Position numbers and translations under genes: made by a program. The notes under the pieces were generated by a model. It had not been told where the DNA came from. It worked only from the letters and a program-made list of their open reading frames with translations, and made no database searches. Of a DNA stretch of 64,000 nt, positions 1 to 9,499 are shown in pieces (position 1 is the stretch's first letter; the number at the start of each line of letters is the position of its first letter). Origin of the DNA: Poriferisodalis sp965205175 (GTDB lineage Bacteria > Actinomycetota > Acidimicrobiia > Acidimicrobiales > Poriferisodalaceae). The stretch covers positions 620,001-684,000 of the forward strand of contig NZ_OZ242038.1 in the NCBI RefSeq assembly GCF_965205175.1, written 5' to 3'.

Positions 1-376
1 CGAGCTTGGCATCGCCTCGCTGGGTTTCGGCGAGCTCGTCGGCGAGCTGGTGATACGGCAGCACGAGGTGCGCCGCCGGGCTGAGCATCAGTCGGCTGCA
101 GTCCACTCCCCGATTGCTCAGCATGTCGATTTCGTCGATGAGCACCCAGGGATTGACCACTACGCCGTTGCCGATGATCGGCGTCACATGGTCGTACAAC
201 ACTCCGCTGGGGATGAGCTGCAACGCAAACGTCTGGCCGTCGACGACGATGGTGTGCCCTGCATTGTGGCCGCCTTGGTAGCGGACGACATGCTGGCAGT
301 CCTTCGCAACGATGTCGACGATCCGGCCCTTGCCTTCGTCGCCCCACTGCATTCCCACCACGATCGAGCCCGGCAC
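1..376 (-). CDS. purA: Adenylosuccinate synthetase, N-terminal part (truncated by window edge)
   Basis: This enzyme joins IMP and aspartate using GTP, the first committed step to AMP in the cytoplasm. About 125 N-terminal residues are visible on the minus strand and the C-terminal part lies outside the window. The reading shows the family P-loop (GMQWGDEGKGR near residues 8-18) followed by the GGHNAGHT segment that holds catalytic and IMP-contacting residues. The start is a GTG at 376-374; an in-frame TGA lies two codons upstream, so no longer N-terminus is possible. It lies 46 bp beyond the clpB stop on the same strand. The identification is firm from the two motifs; only completeness is unknown. 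Confidence 0.93.
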   Translation of the reverse strand, partial: MPGSIVVGMQWGDEGKGRIVDIVAKDCQHVVRYQGGHNAGHTIVVDGQTFALQLIPSGVLYDHVTPIIGNGVVVNPWVLIDEIDMLSNRGVDCSRLMLSPAAHLVLPYHQLADELAETQRGDAKL

Positions 377-422
377 GGCTCAGCCCGCGGCCGACCGGCG
401 AGATGGACTCGTCGTCACCAAG

Positions 423-2993
<2,571 letters not shown>

Positions 2994-3014
2994 GCTGTCA
3001 AGCATATCACTAAA

Positions 3015-3035
3015 CTTGATGGTCCAACACTCAGA
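3015..3035 (-). promoter_or_regulatory. HAIR-like HspR operator upstream of clpB
   Basis: The plus strand reads CTTGATG-N7-ACTCAGA. The known HspR inverted repeat is CTTGAGT-N7-ACTCAAG, so each half matches at 5 of 7 positions with the right 7-base spacing. It lies 20-40 bp before the clpB start codon, where HspR would block transcription. This is a pattern match only. Confidence 0.5.
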
Positions 3036-3123
3036 TTTATTGATACGGAGGATTAGAGCGAACAGACGAGAGCGCCCAGCGCGATTCGCTCGGAACCGTC
3101 GGCCGAACGCATCGCTCCGGGTG

Positions 3124-3591
3124 TCACGGCCGCGCCCCGGGACCCGAACCGGGGCGCTGTGCGGCAGGACTCGACGCGGCGGGATTCGGTGGGATCGGGC
3201 GATGCGGCACGAGGTCGGACCGCGGCATCGGCACCAAGTCGCGGCGGTAGTGGCGGTGCGTCTGCGCCACCGCAGCGGCGGCGGCGGCACGAGCTTCGGC
3301 GAGTTCGCGCTCCAGCGTTGCCACGCGCTCCTCGAGCTCCAGGACGCGCTTGACGCCCGCGAGGTTGAGTCCTTCGCTGGTGAGCTGGCTGATGCGGTTC
3401 AGCATGGCGATGTCACGGTCGCTGTAGCGACGGCTGCCGCCCGAGGTTCGAGCAGGCGCCAGCAGGCCCTTGCGCTCGTAGATCCTCAGCGTCTGCGCGT
3501 GAACGCCGGCCAGCTCGGCGGCTACCGAGATGATGTAGAGCGCACGATGTCGTTCGGACGCAGACGACGGTCGACGTGGCTGCTCGCTCAT
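3124..3591 (-). CDS. hspR: Heat-shock repressor HspR, MerR family
   Basis: HspR represses the dnaK operon and clpB in actinobacteria and uses DnaK as co-repressor. The 155-residue protein starts with a MerR-type winged helix-turn-helix (YIISVAAELAGVHAQTLR then IYERKGLL, about residues 19-50), followed by SRRYSDRDI. A leucine- and glutamate-rich helix around residues 70-95 should be the dimerisation coiled coil. The C-terminus is a proline- and arginine-rich tail. Its ATG overlaps the dnaJ stop as ATGA, so it is the last gene of dnaK-grpE-dnaJ-hspR and autoregulation through the HAIR site before dnaK is expected. Only the functional assignment within MerR rests on context. Confidence 0.93.
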   Translation of the reverse strand: MSEQPRRPSSASERHRALYIISVAAELAGVHAQTLRIYERKGLLAPARTSGGSRRYSDRDIAMLNRISQLTSEGLNLAGVKRVLELEERVATLERELAEARAAAAAAVAQTHRHYRRDLVPMPRSDLVPHRPIPPNPAASSPAAQRPGSGPGARP

Positions 3592-4574
3592 GTCGGCACT
3601 CCTGCTGCTGCGTCAGCGAGCGTCGCGGGTTCCGGCCCGTCATCGGCGGCATCCTCGCCGGCGCCCCGCTCGAAGTCGGTGACGTTGCGCAGTGCCTCGA
3701 TGGCAGCCCGCTCTGCGGGCGACAGCTTGGCCGGCACGATGATCTCGACGCTCACGAGCAGATCCCCCGTGCCGCGGCGGGTGGCGATACCGCGGCCGCG
3801 GACCCGGAAGGTCTTGCCCGACGGCGTGCCCGGCGGGATGCGCAGCGTGATCGAGTTCCCGTCGAAGTCCACCACCGTCACATCGGCGCCGAGTGCCGCC
3901 TCGGGGAACGTCAGCGGCACACTGAGCGTGAGATTCCTGCCGTCTCGCCCGAACTCGGCGTCGGGCGCAACATCGACGAGCACGAACAGATCACCGTTCG
4001 GGCCGCCGCCTGAACCGGGCGAGCCTCTGCCCGCGAGCCTGATCCGTCCGCCGTCGGCGACTCCGGCGGGAATGCGCGCCTTGACCTTGCGGAAGCTGCC
4101 TGACGACGCGTTCGGCACCGATACCTCGGCGACGGCCCCACGCACGGCATCGCGAAACGAGATGCCGACGCGCGCCTCCAGATCGCGGCCCCGCATGGGT
4201 ATCGCTCCGCCTGGACCGGACGGTCCGCGACCGTTGCCGAACAGGTCGCCGAAGATGCCGCCGAGGTCGCCCAAATCCTCGAGCCGGATGCTGAAGCCGC
4301 CCGGGCCCGCAGCGAAGCCGCCCATGCCTGCGCCCATCCTGGCGGGGCCCAAGCGTCGCGCTTCGTCGTAGGCGGTGCGCTTTTTGGCATCGCCCACGAC
4401 GTCGTACGCCGCGGAGATCTGCTTGAAGCGCTCCTCGTCGCCTGCCTCGGCATCCGGATGGTGCTTGCGAGCGAGCTTGCGGTAGGCCTTGGTGATGTCG
4501 GTGGCCGACGCATCGGGCGACACTCCCAAGACTGCGTAGTAGTCCACCTCGAACCACTCGCGTCGTGGGTCCAT
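3588..4574 (-). CDS. dnaJ: DnaJ-type co-chaperone without zinc fingers
   Basis: Hsp40 partner that delivers substrates to DnaK and stimulates its ATPase. The J domain occupies residues about 10-70 with the HPD tripeptide in KHHPDAEAG. A Gly/Phe-rich stretch follows (about 80-115), then the two beta-barrel substrate domains. None of the four CxxCxGxG zinc-binding repeats of type I DnaJ is present, so by architecture it is type II (CbpA-like). It is 328 aa long, and it occupies the dnaJ place in the heat-shock operon, 21 bp after grpE and overlapping hspR by 4 bp. Whether a second, zinc-containing DnaJ exists elsewhere cannot be seen. A purine-rich AGGAGG-type site precedes its ATG. Confidence 0.92.
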   Translation of the reverse strand: MDPRREWFEVDYYAVLGVSPDASATDITKAYRKLARKHHPDAEAGDEERFKQISAAYDVVGDAKKRTAYDEARRLGPARMGAGMGGFAAGPGGFSIRLEDLGDLGGIFGDLFGNGRGPSGPGGAIPMRGRDLEARVGISFRDAVRGAVAEVSVPNASSGSFRKVKARIPAGVADGGRIRLAGRGSPGSGGGPNGDLFVLVDVAPDAEFGRDGRNLTLSVPLTFPEAALGADVTVVDFDGNSITLRIPPGTPSGKTFRVRGRGIATRRGTGDLLVSVEIIVPAKLSPAERAAIEALRNVTDFERGAGEDAADDGPEPATLADAAAGVPT

Positions 4575-4595
4575 CGAGACCTCCTCTTGCGTGCG

Positions 4596-5402
4596 CTATC
4601 CCGTACGCACCTTGACCATGGCGGCACGCAGCACACGGCCGTCAAAACGGAAGCCGCTACGCAGTTCCTCGGTCACGACCTGCGTCACCACATCGCTTGT
4701 CCCCTGCTGTGTCGCAACCGCTGCTGAGTACGCAGCTGCTGCGTCTTGGCGAGACGACGGGTCTTCGGGCGACGAGTCGTCCTCGCAGGCAGGCGCACGG
4801 TCAGCGGCCCCGTTCGGATCCGCTGGGTCGGCGGAGGGCGCCTCCTCGATGGCGACCGCGGCATGCACGGTGGGGTCGAAGGCTTCTCCGACGGCGTCGA
4901 TCCGCTCGAGTCCTGCCTTGGCGAGTGCCACCATCAGCGACTGACCCACGGCAGCCACCTCGGTGTGGCCCTGCGCCTCCGCTTCGTCACAACCGTCGAG
5001 CACTGGCAGCAGCGACTCGACCAAACGGCTGACCCCGGCTGCGACCTGCTTGCTGCGCTCGGCTTCGACGCGCTTGCGGAAGTTCTGGAACTCCGCGCGC
5101 TGACGCTGCAGCTGATCCAGATAGTCGTCCCGCTCAACCATGACGGCATCGAGCTGCGCCGCAAGCTCAACAGCGCTGGGCAATTTGCTCAGATCGGGCT
5201 CATCGGGGACCGACCGTGCTTCGCCGGCAGGCGACGCATCGGCTGGAGGTGCAGCAGATGCAGGCTCTGCGGCCTCAGGTGCGGTCTCGGATTCGCCATC
5301 GGGCGCGGTCCAAAGACCGGGTCCGGCGACGGCAGGCTCGGCACGGTCGTCGCCGACACCGTCCGCGGCGCACTCAGACGGCGCGGCACCTGAGACGCTC
5401 AC
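4596..5402 (-). CDS. grpE: Nucleotide exchange factor GrpE
   Basis: GrpE releases ADP from DnaK. The protein is 268 aa. The first ~85 residues are an acidic, alanine- and proline-rich disordered extension. A long dimer-forming helix follows (LAAQLDAVMVERDDYLDQ, then LQRQRAEFQNFRKRVEAERS), and then the beta-sheet head with the family segment ESLLPVLDGCDEA and a GEAFDPTVHAAV motif. An insertion of about 40 acidic residues (after AVAIEEAPS) splits the usual C-terminal beta domain before the closing GFRFDGRVLRAAMVKV. The GTG start overlaps the dnaK stop as GTGA, implying coupled translation. Confidence 0.94.
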   Translation of the reverse strand: MSVSGAAPSECAADGVGDDRAEPAVAGPGLWTAPDGESETAPEAAEPASAAPPADASPAGEARSVPDEPDLSKLPSAVELAAQLDAVMVERDDYLDQLQRQRAEFQNFRKRVEAERSKQVAAGVSRLVESLLPVLDGCDEAEAQGHTEVAAVGQSLMVALAKAGLERIDAVGEAFDPTVHAAVAIEEAPSADPADPNGAADRAPACEDDSSPEDPSSRQDAAAAYSAAVATQQGTSDVVTQVVTEELRSGFRFDGRVLRAAMVKVRTG

Positions 5403-7231
5403 TTCTGCTCGTCCACGATCTCCGCGTCCACGACGTCATCGTCGGAACCGGCGCCGTCTGGCGCCCCGGCGGCCGAAGCCGCTCCGGCGCTCGCAGCAGC
5501 AGATTCGTACAGCTTCTGGCTGAATGCGCTGCTGGCAGCGGCGAGTGCCTCGCTCGAGGATCGGATCGCATCCAGGTCGCCGCTGTCGAGCGCCTCGCCG
5601 GCAGCAGCCAACGCGGACTCCACCGGCGCCTTGTCCTCGTCGGCGACGCCCTCGCCTTGCTCCTCGAGCAGCTTGCGGGTCTGGTAGACGAGCGTGTCCG
5701 CGTTGTTGCGAATCTCCGCCTCCTCGCGACGGCGAGAGTCCTCAGCGGCGTGCGCCTCGGCGTCAGCCACCATCTGGGAGATCTCCTCAGGAGACATTGC
5801 CGACTGCCCCGTGATGGTGATGGACTGCTCCTTGCCCGTAGCACTGTCCTTGGCGGAGACATGCACGATGCCGTTGGCGTCGATGTCGAACGCCACTTCG
5901 ATCTGCGGGATGCCGCGCGGCGCCGGCGGCAGGCCGACGAGCTGGAACTTGCCGAGCGTCTTGTTGCCCGACGCCATCTCACGCTCGCCCTGCAGCACGT
6001 GGACCTCGACCGATGGCTGGCCGTCTTCGGCCGTCGTGAACATCTCCGACCGGCGAGTGGGGATTGTGGTGTTGCGTTCGATGAGCCGCGTCATCACGCC
6101 GCCCTTGGTCTCGATGCCAAGGCTCAGCGGCGTCACGTCGAGCAACAGCACGTCAGTCACGTCGCCCTTCAGCACGCCGGCTTGGATGGCGGCGCCAGCG
6201 GCAACGACTTCGTCGGGGTTCACGCCCTTGTGCGGTTCGCGGCCGGTCAGCTCGGTGACCAGCTGGTGAACTGCGGGCATGCGGGTAGAGCCGCCCACCA
6301 TGATCACGTGGTCGATGTCCGCTCTCGCCAAGCCGGCATCAGAGATCGCCTGCTCGAACGGACCGCGGCAGCGCTTCAGCAGGTCGAACGTGAGCTCCTC
6401 GAACTTGGCCCGAGTCAGCTCGTAGTCCAGATGCAGCGGACCGCTGTCGGTCGCGGTGATGAACGGCAGGTTGACTTGGGTGGTCTGCTTGGACGACAGG
6501 TCTTTCTTGGCTTGCTCGGCGGCCTCGCGCAGACGCTGGCCGGCCATCGGGTCGGTGCTCAGGTCGACCCCGTGATCGCCCTTGAAGGCGCTCACCAGCC
6601 ACGACACCACCGCTGCATCCCAGTCGTCGCCTCCAAGGTGGGTATCGCCCGCAGTGGACTTCACCTCGAACACGCCGTCGCCGATCTCGAGCACCGACAC
6701 ATCAAAGGTGCCGCCGCCGAGGTCGAACACAAGGATCGTCTGATCCTCGGTCTCCTTGTCGAGACCGTACGCCAGCGCAGCAGCCGTGGGCTCGTTGATG
6801 ATCCGCAGCACCTCCAGACCCGCGATCTTGCCTGCCTCGGTGGTGGCCGTTCGTTGCGCATCGTCGAAGTAGGCGGGCACCGTGATGACGGCTTCGTGAA
6901 CCGTGTCGCCGAGGTACTGCTCGGCATCGCGCTTCAGTTTCTGCAGCACCCGCGCCGAGATCTCCTGCGGTGTGTAGGTCTTGTCGTCGATGTCCTTGCC
7001 CCAGGTGGTGCCCATGTGGCGCTTGACCGAGGCGATGGTCCGATGGGGATTGGTCACCGCCTGGCGTTTGGCCACCTCTCCGGTCAGCACCTCGCCATTG
7101 CGGGCGAACGCCACCACCGAGGGGGTCGTGCGGTCACCCTCGGCGTTGGCGATCACGGTGGCTTCGCCGCCTTCCATGGCGGCCACGACCGAGTTCGTGG
7201 TCCCGAGGTCGATTCCGACAGCTTTCGGCAT
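5399..7231 (-). CDS. dnaK: Molecular chaperone DnaK (Hsp70)
   Basis: Cytoplasmic ATP-driven chaperone and first gene of the heat-shock operon. The 610-residue protein starts with the Hsp70 signature VGIDLGTTNSVVA, then shows NEPTAAALAYG, LVFDLGGGTFDVS and the VGGSTRMPAV segment of the nucleotide-binding domain (to about residue 360). The substrate-binding domain (DVTPLSLGIET onward), a helical lid and a disordered Ala/Gly/Asp-rich tail follow. ATG 7231 is chosen because the family begins at MPKAVGIDLGTT and an AAAGGTG ribosome site lies just upstream; an open frame runs back to 7306 but adds nothing conserved. The HAIR site at 7339-7359 should put it under HspR. Confidence 0.97.
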   Translation of the reverse strand: MPKAVGIDLGTTNSVVAAMEGGEATVIANAEGDRTTPSVVAFARNGEVLTGEVAKRQAVTNPHRTIASVKRHMGTTWGKDIDDKTYTPQEISARVLQKLKRDAEQYLGDTVHEAVITVPAYFDDAQRTATTEAGKIAGLEVLRIINEPTAAALAYGLDKETEDQTILVFDLGGGTFDVSVLEIGDGVFEVKSTAGDTHLGGDDWDAAVVSWLVSAFKGDHGVDLSTDPMAGQRLREAAEQAKKDLSSKQTTQVNLPFITATDSGPLHLDYELTRAKFEELTFDLLKRCRGPFEQAISDAGLARADIDHVIMVGGSTRMPAVHQLVTELTGREPHKGVNPDEVVAAGAAIQAGVLKGDVTDVLLLDVTPLSLGIETKGGVMTRLIERNTTIPTRRSEMFTTAEDGQPSVEVHVLQGEREMASGNKTLGKFQLVGLPPAPRGIPQIEVAFDIDANGIVHVSAKDSATGKEQSITITGQSAMSPEEISQMVADAEAHAAEDSRRREEAEIRNNADTLVYQTRKLLEEQGEGVADEDKAPVESALAAAGEALDSGDLDAIRSSSEALAAASSAFSQKLYESAAASAGAASAAGAPDGAGSDDDVVDAEIVDEQK

Positions 7232-7338
7232 TGCTGCACCTTTCTTCGTCGGACGTCCCGGCCGAGGCTGGCCGAGAACGTGGCTTGGCTGTGTGGAGCT
7301 GGCCATATGGAACTGGCCAGATGGGTACGAGCATATAA

Positions 7339-7359
7339 GTTGAGTCCGTTACACACAAC
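7339..7359 (-). promoter_or_regulatory. HAIR operator and promoter region upstream of dnaK
   Basis: The plus strand reads GTTGAGT-N7-ACACAAC, matching the HspR consensus CTTGAGT-N7-ACTCAAG at 6 of 7 and 5 of 7 positions. On the minus strand an AT-rich box (TTATAT, inside 7333-7341) lies immediately after it, so the operator overlaps the likely dnaK promoter. The surrounding 308-bp gap (7232-7539) also contains the upstream region of the divergent gpmA gene; I see nothing else in it. Confidence 0.62.
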
Positions 7360-7539
7360 TTAGTTCAGTGTCCTGCTGGCTCCGCGGCGTGTCTCGCAGT
7401 CTTGCCTCGCACGACCTCGTTGATCGCGCGGCGAGAGACCGTGCAGGCCGAGCTACCGTGCAGGCTGATGGCATCGGCGGCCGGTATCGGCACAGATCTC
7501 AGAACAGATCGGCGAGGCGCACCTGAGCAGCCGGATGCG

Positions 7540-8256
7540 ATGCCCGGCCGTACGCACACGCTCGTGCTGCTGCGTCACGGGCAGAGCGCTTGGAATCTCG
7601 AGAACCGCTTCACCGGCTGGTGGGATGTCGGCCTCACCTGCGACGGACTCACCCAAGCACGAGCCGCAGGGGAGCGGTTGGCTGCGGCCGACATCAAGCC
7701 CGACGTTGTCCACACGTCGTTGCTGCGGCGCGCCATCCGGACCGCCGAAGCGACGCTGGAGGCCATGGGCCGGAGCTGGCTGCCAGTCCGGCGGCACTGG
7801 CGACTGAACGAGCGGCACTACGGCGCACTGACGGGGCTGAACAAGTCCGAAGTGGCAGCCCAGCACGGCGACGCGCAAGTGCGCACCTGGCGGCGCAGCT
7901 ACGACGTGGCGCCGCCGCCGATGCCGCTCGGACATGACTTCGACGTCAGCGATGATCCGCGTTATGCCGAGTTGTCCGACGACGACACGCCGCGCACCGA
8001 GTGCCTGGCCGACGTGCAGGCCAGGCTGCTGCCGTACTGGCGTGACCACATCGCGTCGGACCTGCGGGCGGGGCGCACCGTCCTGGTGGCAGCCCACGGC
8101 AACAGCCTGCGGGCGCTGGTGAAGCACCTTGACGGCATCGGCGATGCCGAGATCGCCGAACTTGACATCCCGACCGGCAGTCCGCTGGTGTACGAACTCG
8201 ACGCCGAAGCGCACGTCGTGGCGCAGTGTCCGCTGGAGGATCGCTACCTGCGCTGA
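7540..8256 (+). CDS. gpmA: 2,3-bisphosphoglycerate-dependent phosphoglycerate mutase
   Basis: Interconverts 3- and 2-phosphoglycerate in glycolysis and gluconeogenesis through a phosphohistidine. The 238-residue protein has the histidine phosphatase motif LLRHGQSAWN (about residues 8-17, catalytic His in RHG), the segments NRFTGWWDVGLT and LNERHYGALTG of the true dPGM family, and the second catalytic His in VAAHGNSLRAL near residue 182. Length matches dPGM rather than the shorter general phosphatases. ATG 7540 (MPGRTHTLVLL) is selected; the open frame extends upstream to 7402 without conserved content. It is divergent from the dnaK operon and convergent with the P-II gene, so it is probably monocistronic. 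Confidence 0.95.
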   Translation: MPGRTHTLVLLRHGQSAWNLENRFTGWWDVGLTCDGLTQARAAGERLAAADIKPDVVHTSLLRRAIRTAEATLEAMGRSWLPVRRHWRLNERHYGALTGLNKSEVAAQHGDAQVRTWRRSYDVAPPPMPLGHDFDVSDDPRYAELSDDDTPRTECLADVQARLLPYWRDHIASDLRAGRTVLVAAHGNSLRALVKHLDGIGDAEIAELDIPTGSPLVYELDAEAHVVAQCPLEDRYLR

Positions 8257-8289
8257 GCGGCTGCACCCGTTACCGCTGCCGGATGACCG

Positions 8290-8643
8290 CTACAACGCGT
8301 CGATGCCGCGCTCGCCGGTGCGGATTCGCACCACGCTGTCCACCGAGGTCACCCACACCTTGCCGTCGCCGATGCGTTCGGTGCGAGTTGACTCGACGAT
8401 CGCGTCCACCACACGCTCGGCCAGACGGCTCGACACCAGCACCTCGATGCGCACTTTCGGAACGAAGTCGACGTGGTACTCGGTGCCCCGGTACGTCTCG
8501 GTGTGGCCGCCTTGACGCCCGAATCCTCGTACTTCAGACGCGGTCAGCCCGGCGACGTCCAGTTCTCGCAGCGCCTCGAGCACCATCTCCAGCCGGTGCG
8601 GCTTGATGACCGCTGTCACCAGCGCGACTGCAGCCTCGACCAT
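8290..8643 (-). CDS. Nitrogen regulatory protein P-II
   Basis: A small trimeric signal protein that senses 2-oxoglutarate and ATP/ADP and controls nitrogen targets by binding them. The 117 residues cover the whole family: VTAVIKPHRLEMVLEAL at the N-terminus, GFGRQGGHTETYRGTEY as start of the T-loop (the Tyr of TEYHVDF is at the usual uridylylation position), FVPKVRIEVLV, and GDGKVWVTSVDSVVRIRTGE at the end. The start is ATG 8643 with a GGAGG site just upstream; the longer open frame to 9081 is rejected. Unusually there is no amtB, glnA or glnD next to it, so I cannot decide between glnB and glnK. It is convergent with gpmA, 33 bp apart. Confidence 0.93.
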   Translation of the reverse strand: MVEAAVALVTAVIKPHRLEMVLEALRELDVAGLTASEVRGFGRQGGHTETYRGTEYHVDFVPKVRIEVLVSSRLAERVVDAIVESTRTERIGDGKVWVTSVDSVVRIRTGERGIDAL

Positions 8644-8677
8644 TGCGACCTCCGCGGTGCCCTGCCGGACTTCCCGG

Positions 8678-8750
8678 CCGGCGTCTTGGCCTACATCCTG
8701 CCCGAAGACCGGTCTGGAATCCTGCCCGACTACTCGTCCGGCGTCCTGGC
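8678..8750. repeat. Interleaved short direct repeats in the P-II upstream gap
   Basis: The 313-bp gap 8644-8956 between the divergent P-II and cyclic-nucleotide-binding genes holds two short repeat pairs. CCGGCGTCYTGGC occurs at 8678-8690 and 8738-8750. ATCCTGCCCGA occurs at 8695-8705 and 8719-8729. They could be tandem regulator sites or chance in GC-rich DNA. No coding potential of a known family is visible in the gap. Confidence 0.35.
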
Positions 8751-8956
8751 GGCATCGTGAGCGATCAGCGTCCTGCCCTCCCAGGCTGCTCGCGCGCCGA
8801 CCGTCTCGCAGATGCGCGACCGAGTCGGCGGCGCACGCTAACGTGTGCGGCGTCTTGATGTGCCGGGCGCGTGCCGGACGGCGCACTCGGACGGGCCACC
8901 ATGCCTTGGGGATACCGTGCCTCTGGGCGACGGGCGACTGCGGCAAGGAGCGGGAT

Positions 8957-9388
8957 ATGTCTGTAGCGAACCGTGCGGAGAGTCTTCGCGAGGTTGAGCT
9001 GTTCTCCGATTGCAACAAGAAGGAGCTGCAGCACATCGCGCGCAAGGCCGAGCAAGTCGACTTCGTCGCCGGTGACAACATCGTGGAGGAAGGCAGCGGC
9101 GGCGCATCGGCCGGCTATGCATTCGTGATCGTCCACGGCACCGCGGTGGTGCGGCGCAACGGACGCAAGGTCGCAGAGATCGGCCCGGGCGAGTCCATCG
9201 GCGAGATGGCGCTGTTCGACGACGGCCCGCGTACTGCCTCAGTGGTAGCGGCAACCGACATGGAGACGATCATGCTGGCGCGCCGCGAGCTGAAGGGCAT
9301 CATCGACAGCACGCCGTCGGTGGCGCACAAGCTGCTGTCGGAACTCGCCGGTCGCCTGCGCAAGGCGAATCGCAAGCTCTACGGCTGA
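8957..9388 (+). CDS. Cyclic nucleotide-binding domain protein (stand-alone)
   Basis: A 143-residue protein made of one cNMP-binding beta-roll (CAP_ED type). The phosphate-binding cassette is recognisable as PGESIGEMALFDDGPRTAS, with the Gly-Glu and the Arg-Thr/Ala-Ser pair that contact cyclic nucleotide. There is no C-terminal helix-turn-helix, kinase or channel domain, so it is not a CRP/FNR transcription factor as it stands. The last ~25 residues (ELAGRLRKANRKLYG) are a basic helix. ATG 8957 is preceded by AAGGAG at the right distance. Similar single-domain proteins are widespread in actinobacteria, some binding cAMP; the partner is unknown. The gene stands alone between a P-II gene and an EtfD-like gene. 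Confidence 0.85.
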   Translation: MSVANRAESLREVELFSDCNKKELQHIARKAEQVDFVAGDNIVEEGSGGASAGYAFVIVHGTAVVRRNGRKVAEIGPGESIGEMALFDDGPRTASVVAATDMETIMLARRELKGIIDSTPSVAHKLLSELAGRLRKANRKLYG

Positions 9389-9499
9389 GCCGCCTCGGGC
9401 CTCCTCGCTCCATCCCGGCCGTCAGCACCTTGGCTTTGGCCCGCTGCCGACATATCGGGCCGCAAGCTGATCCGAGACCGTCAGGCTAGCTTGCCCGCC

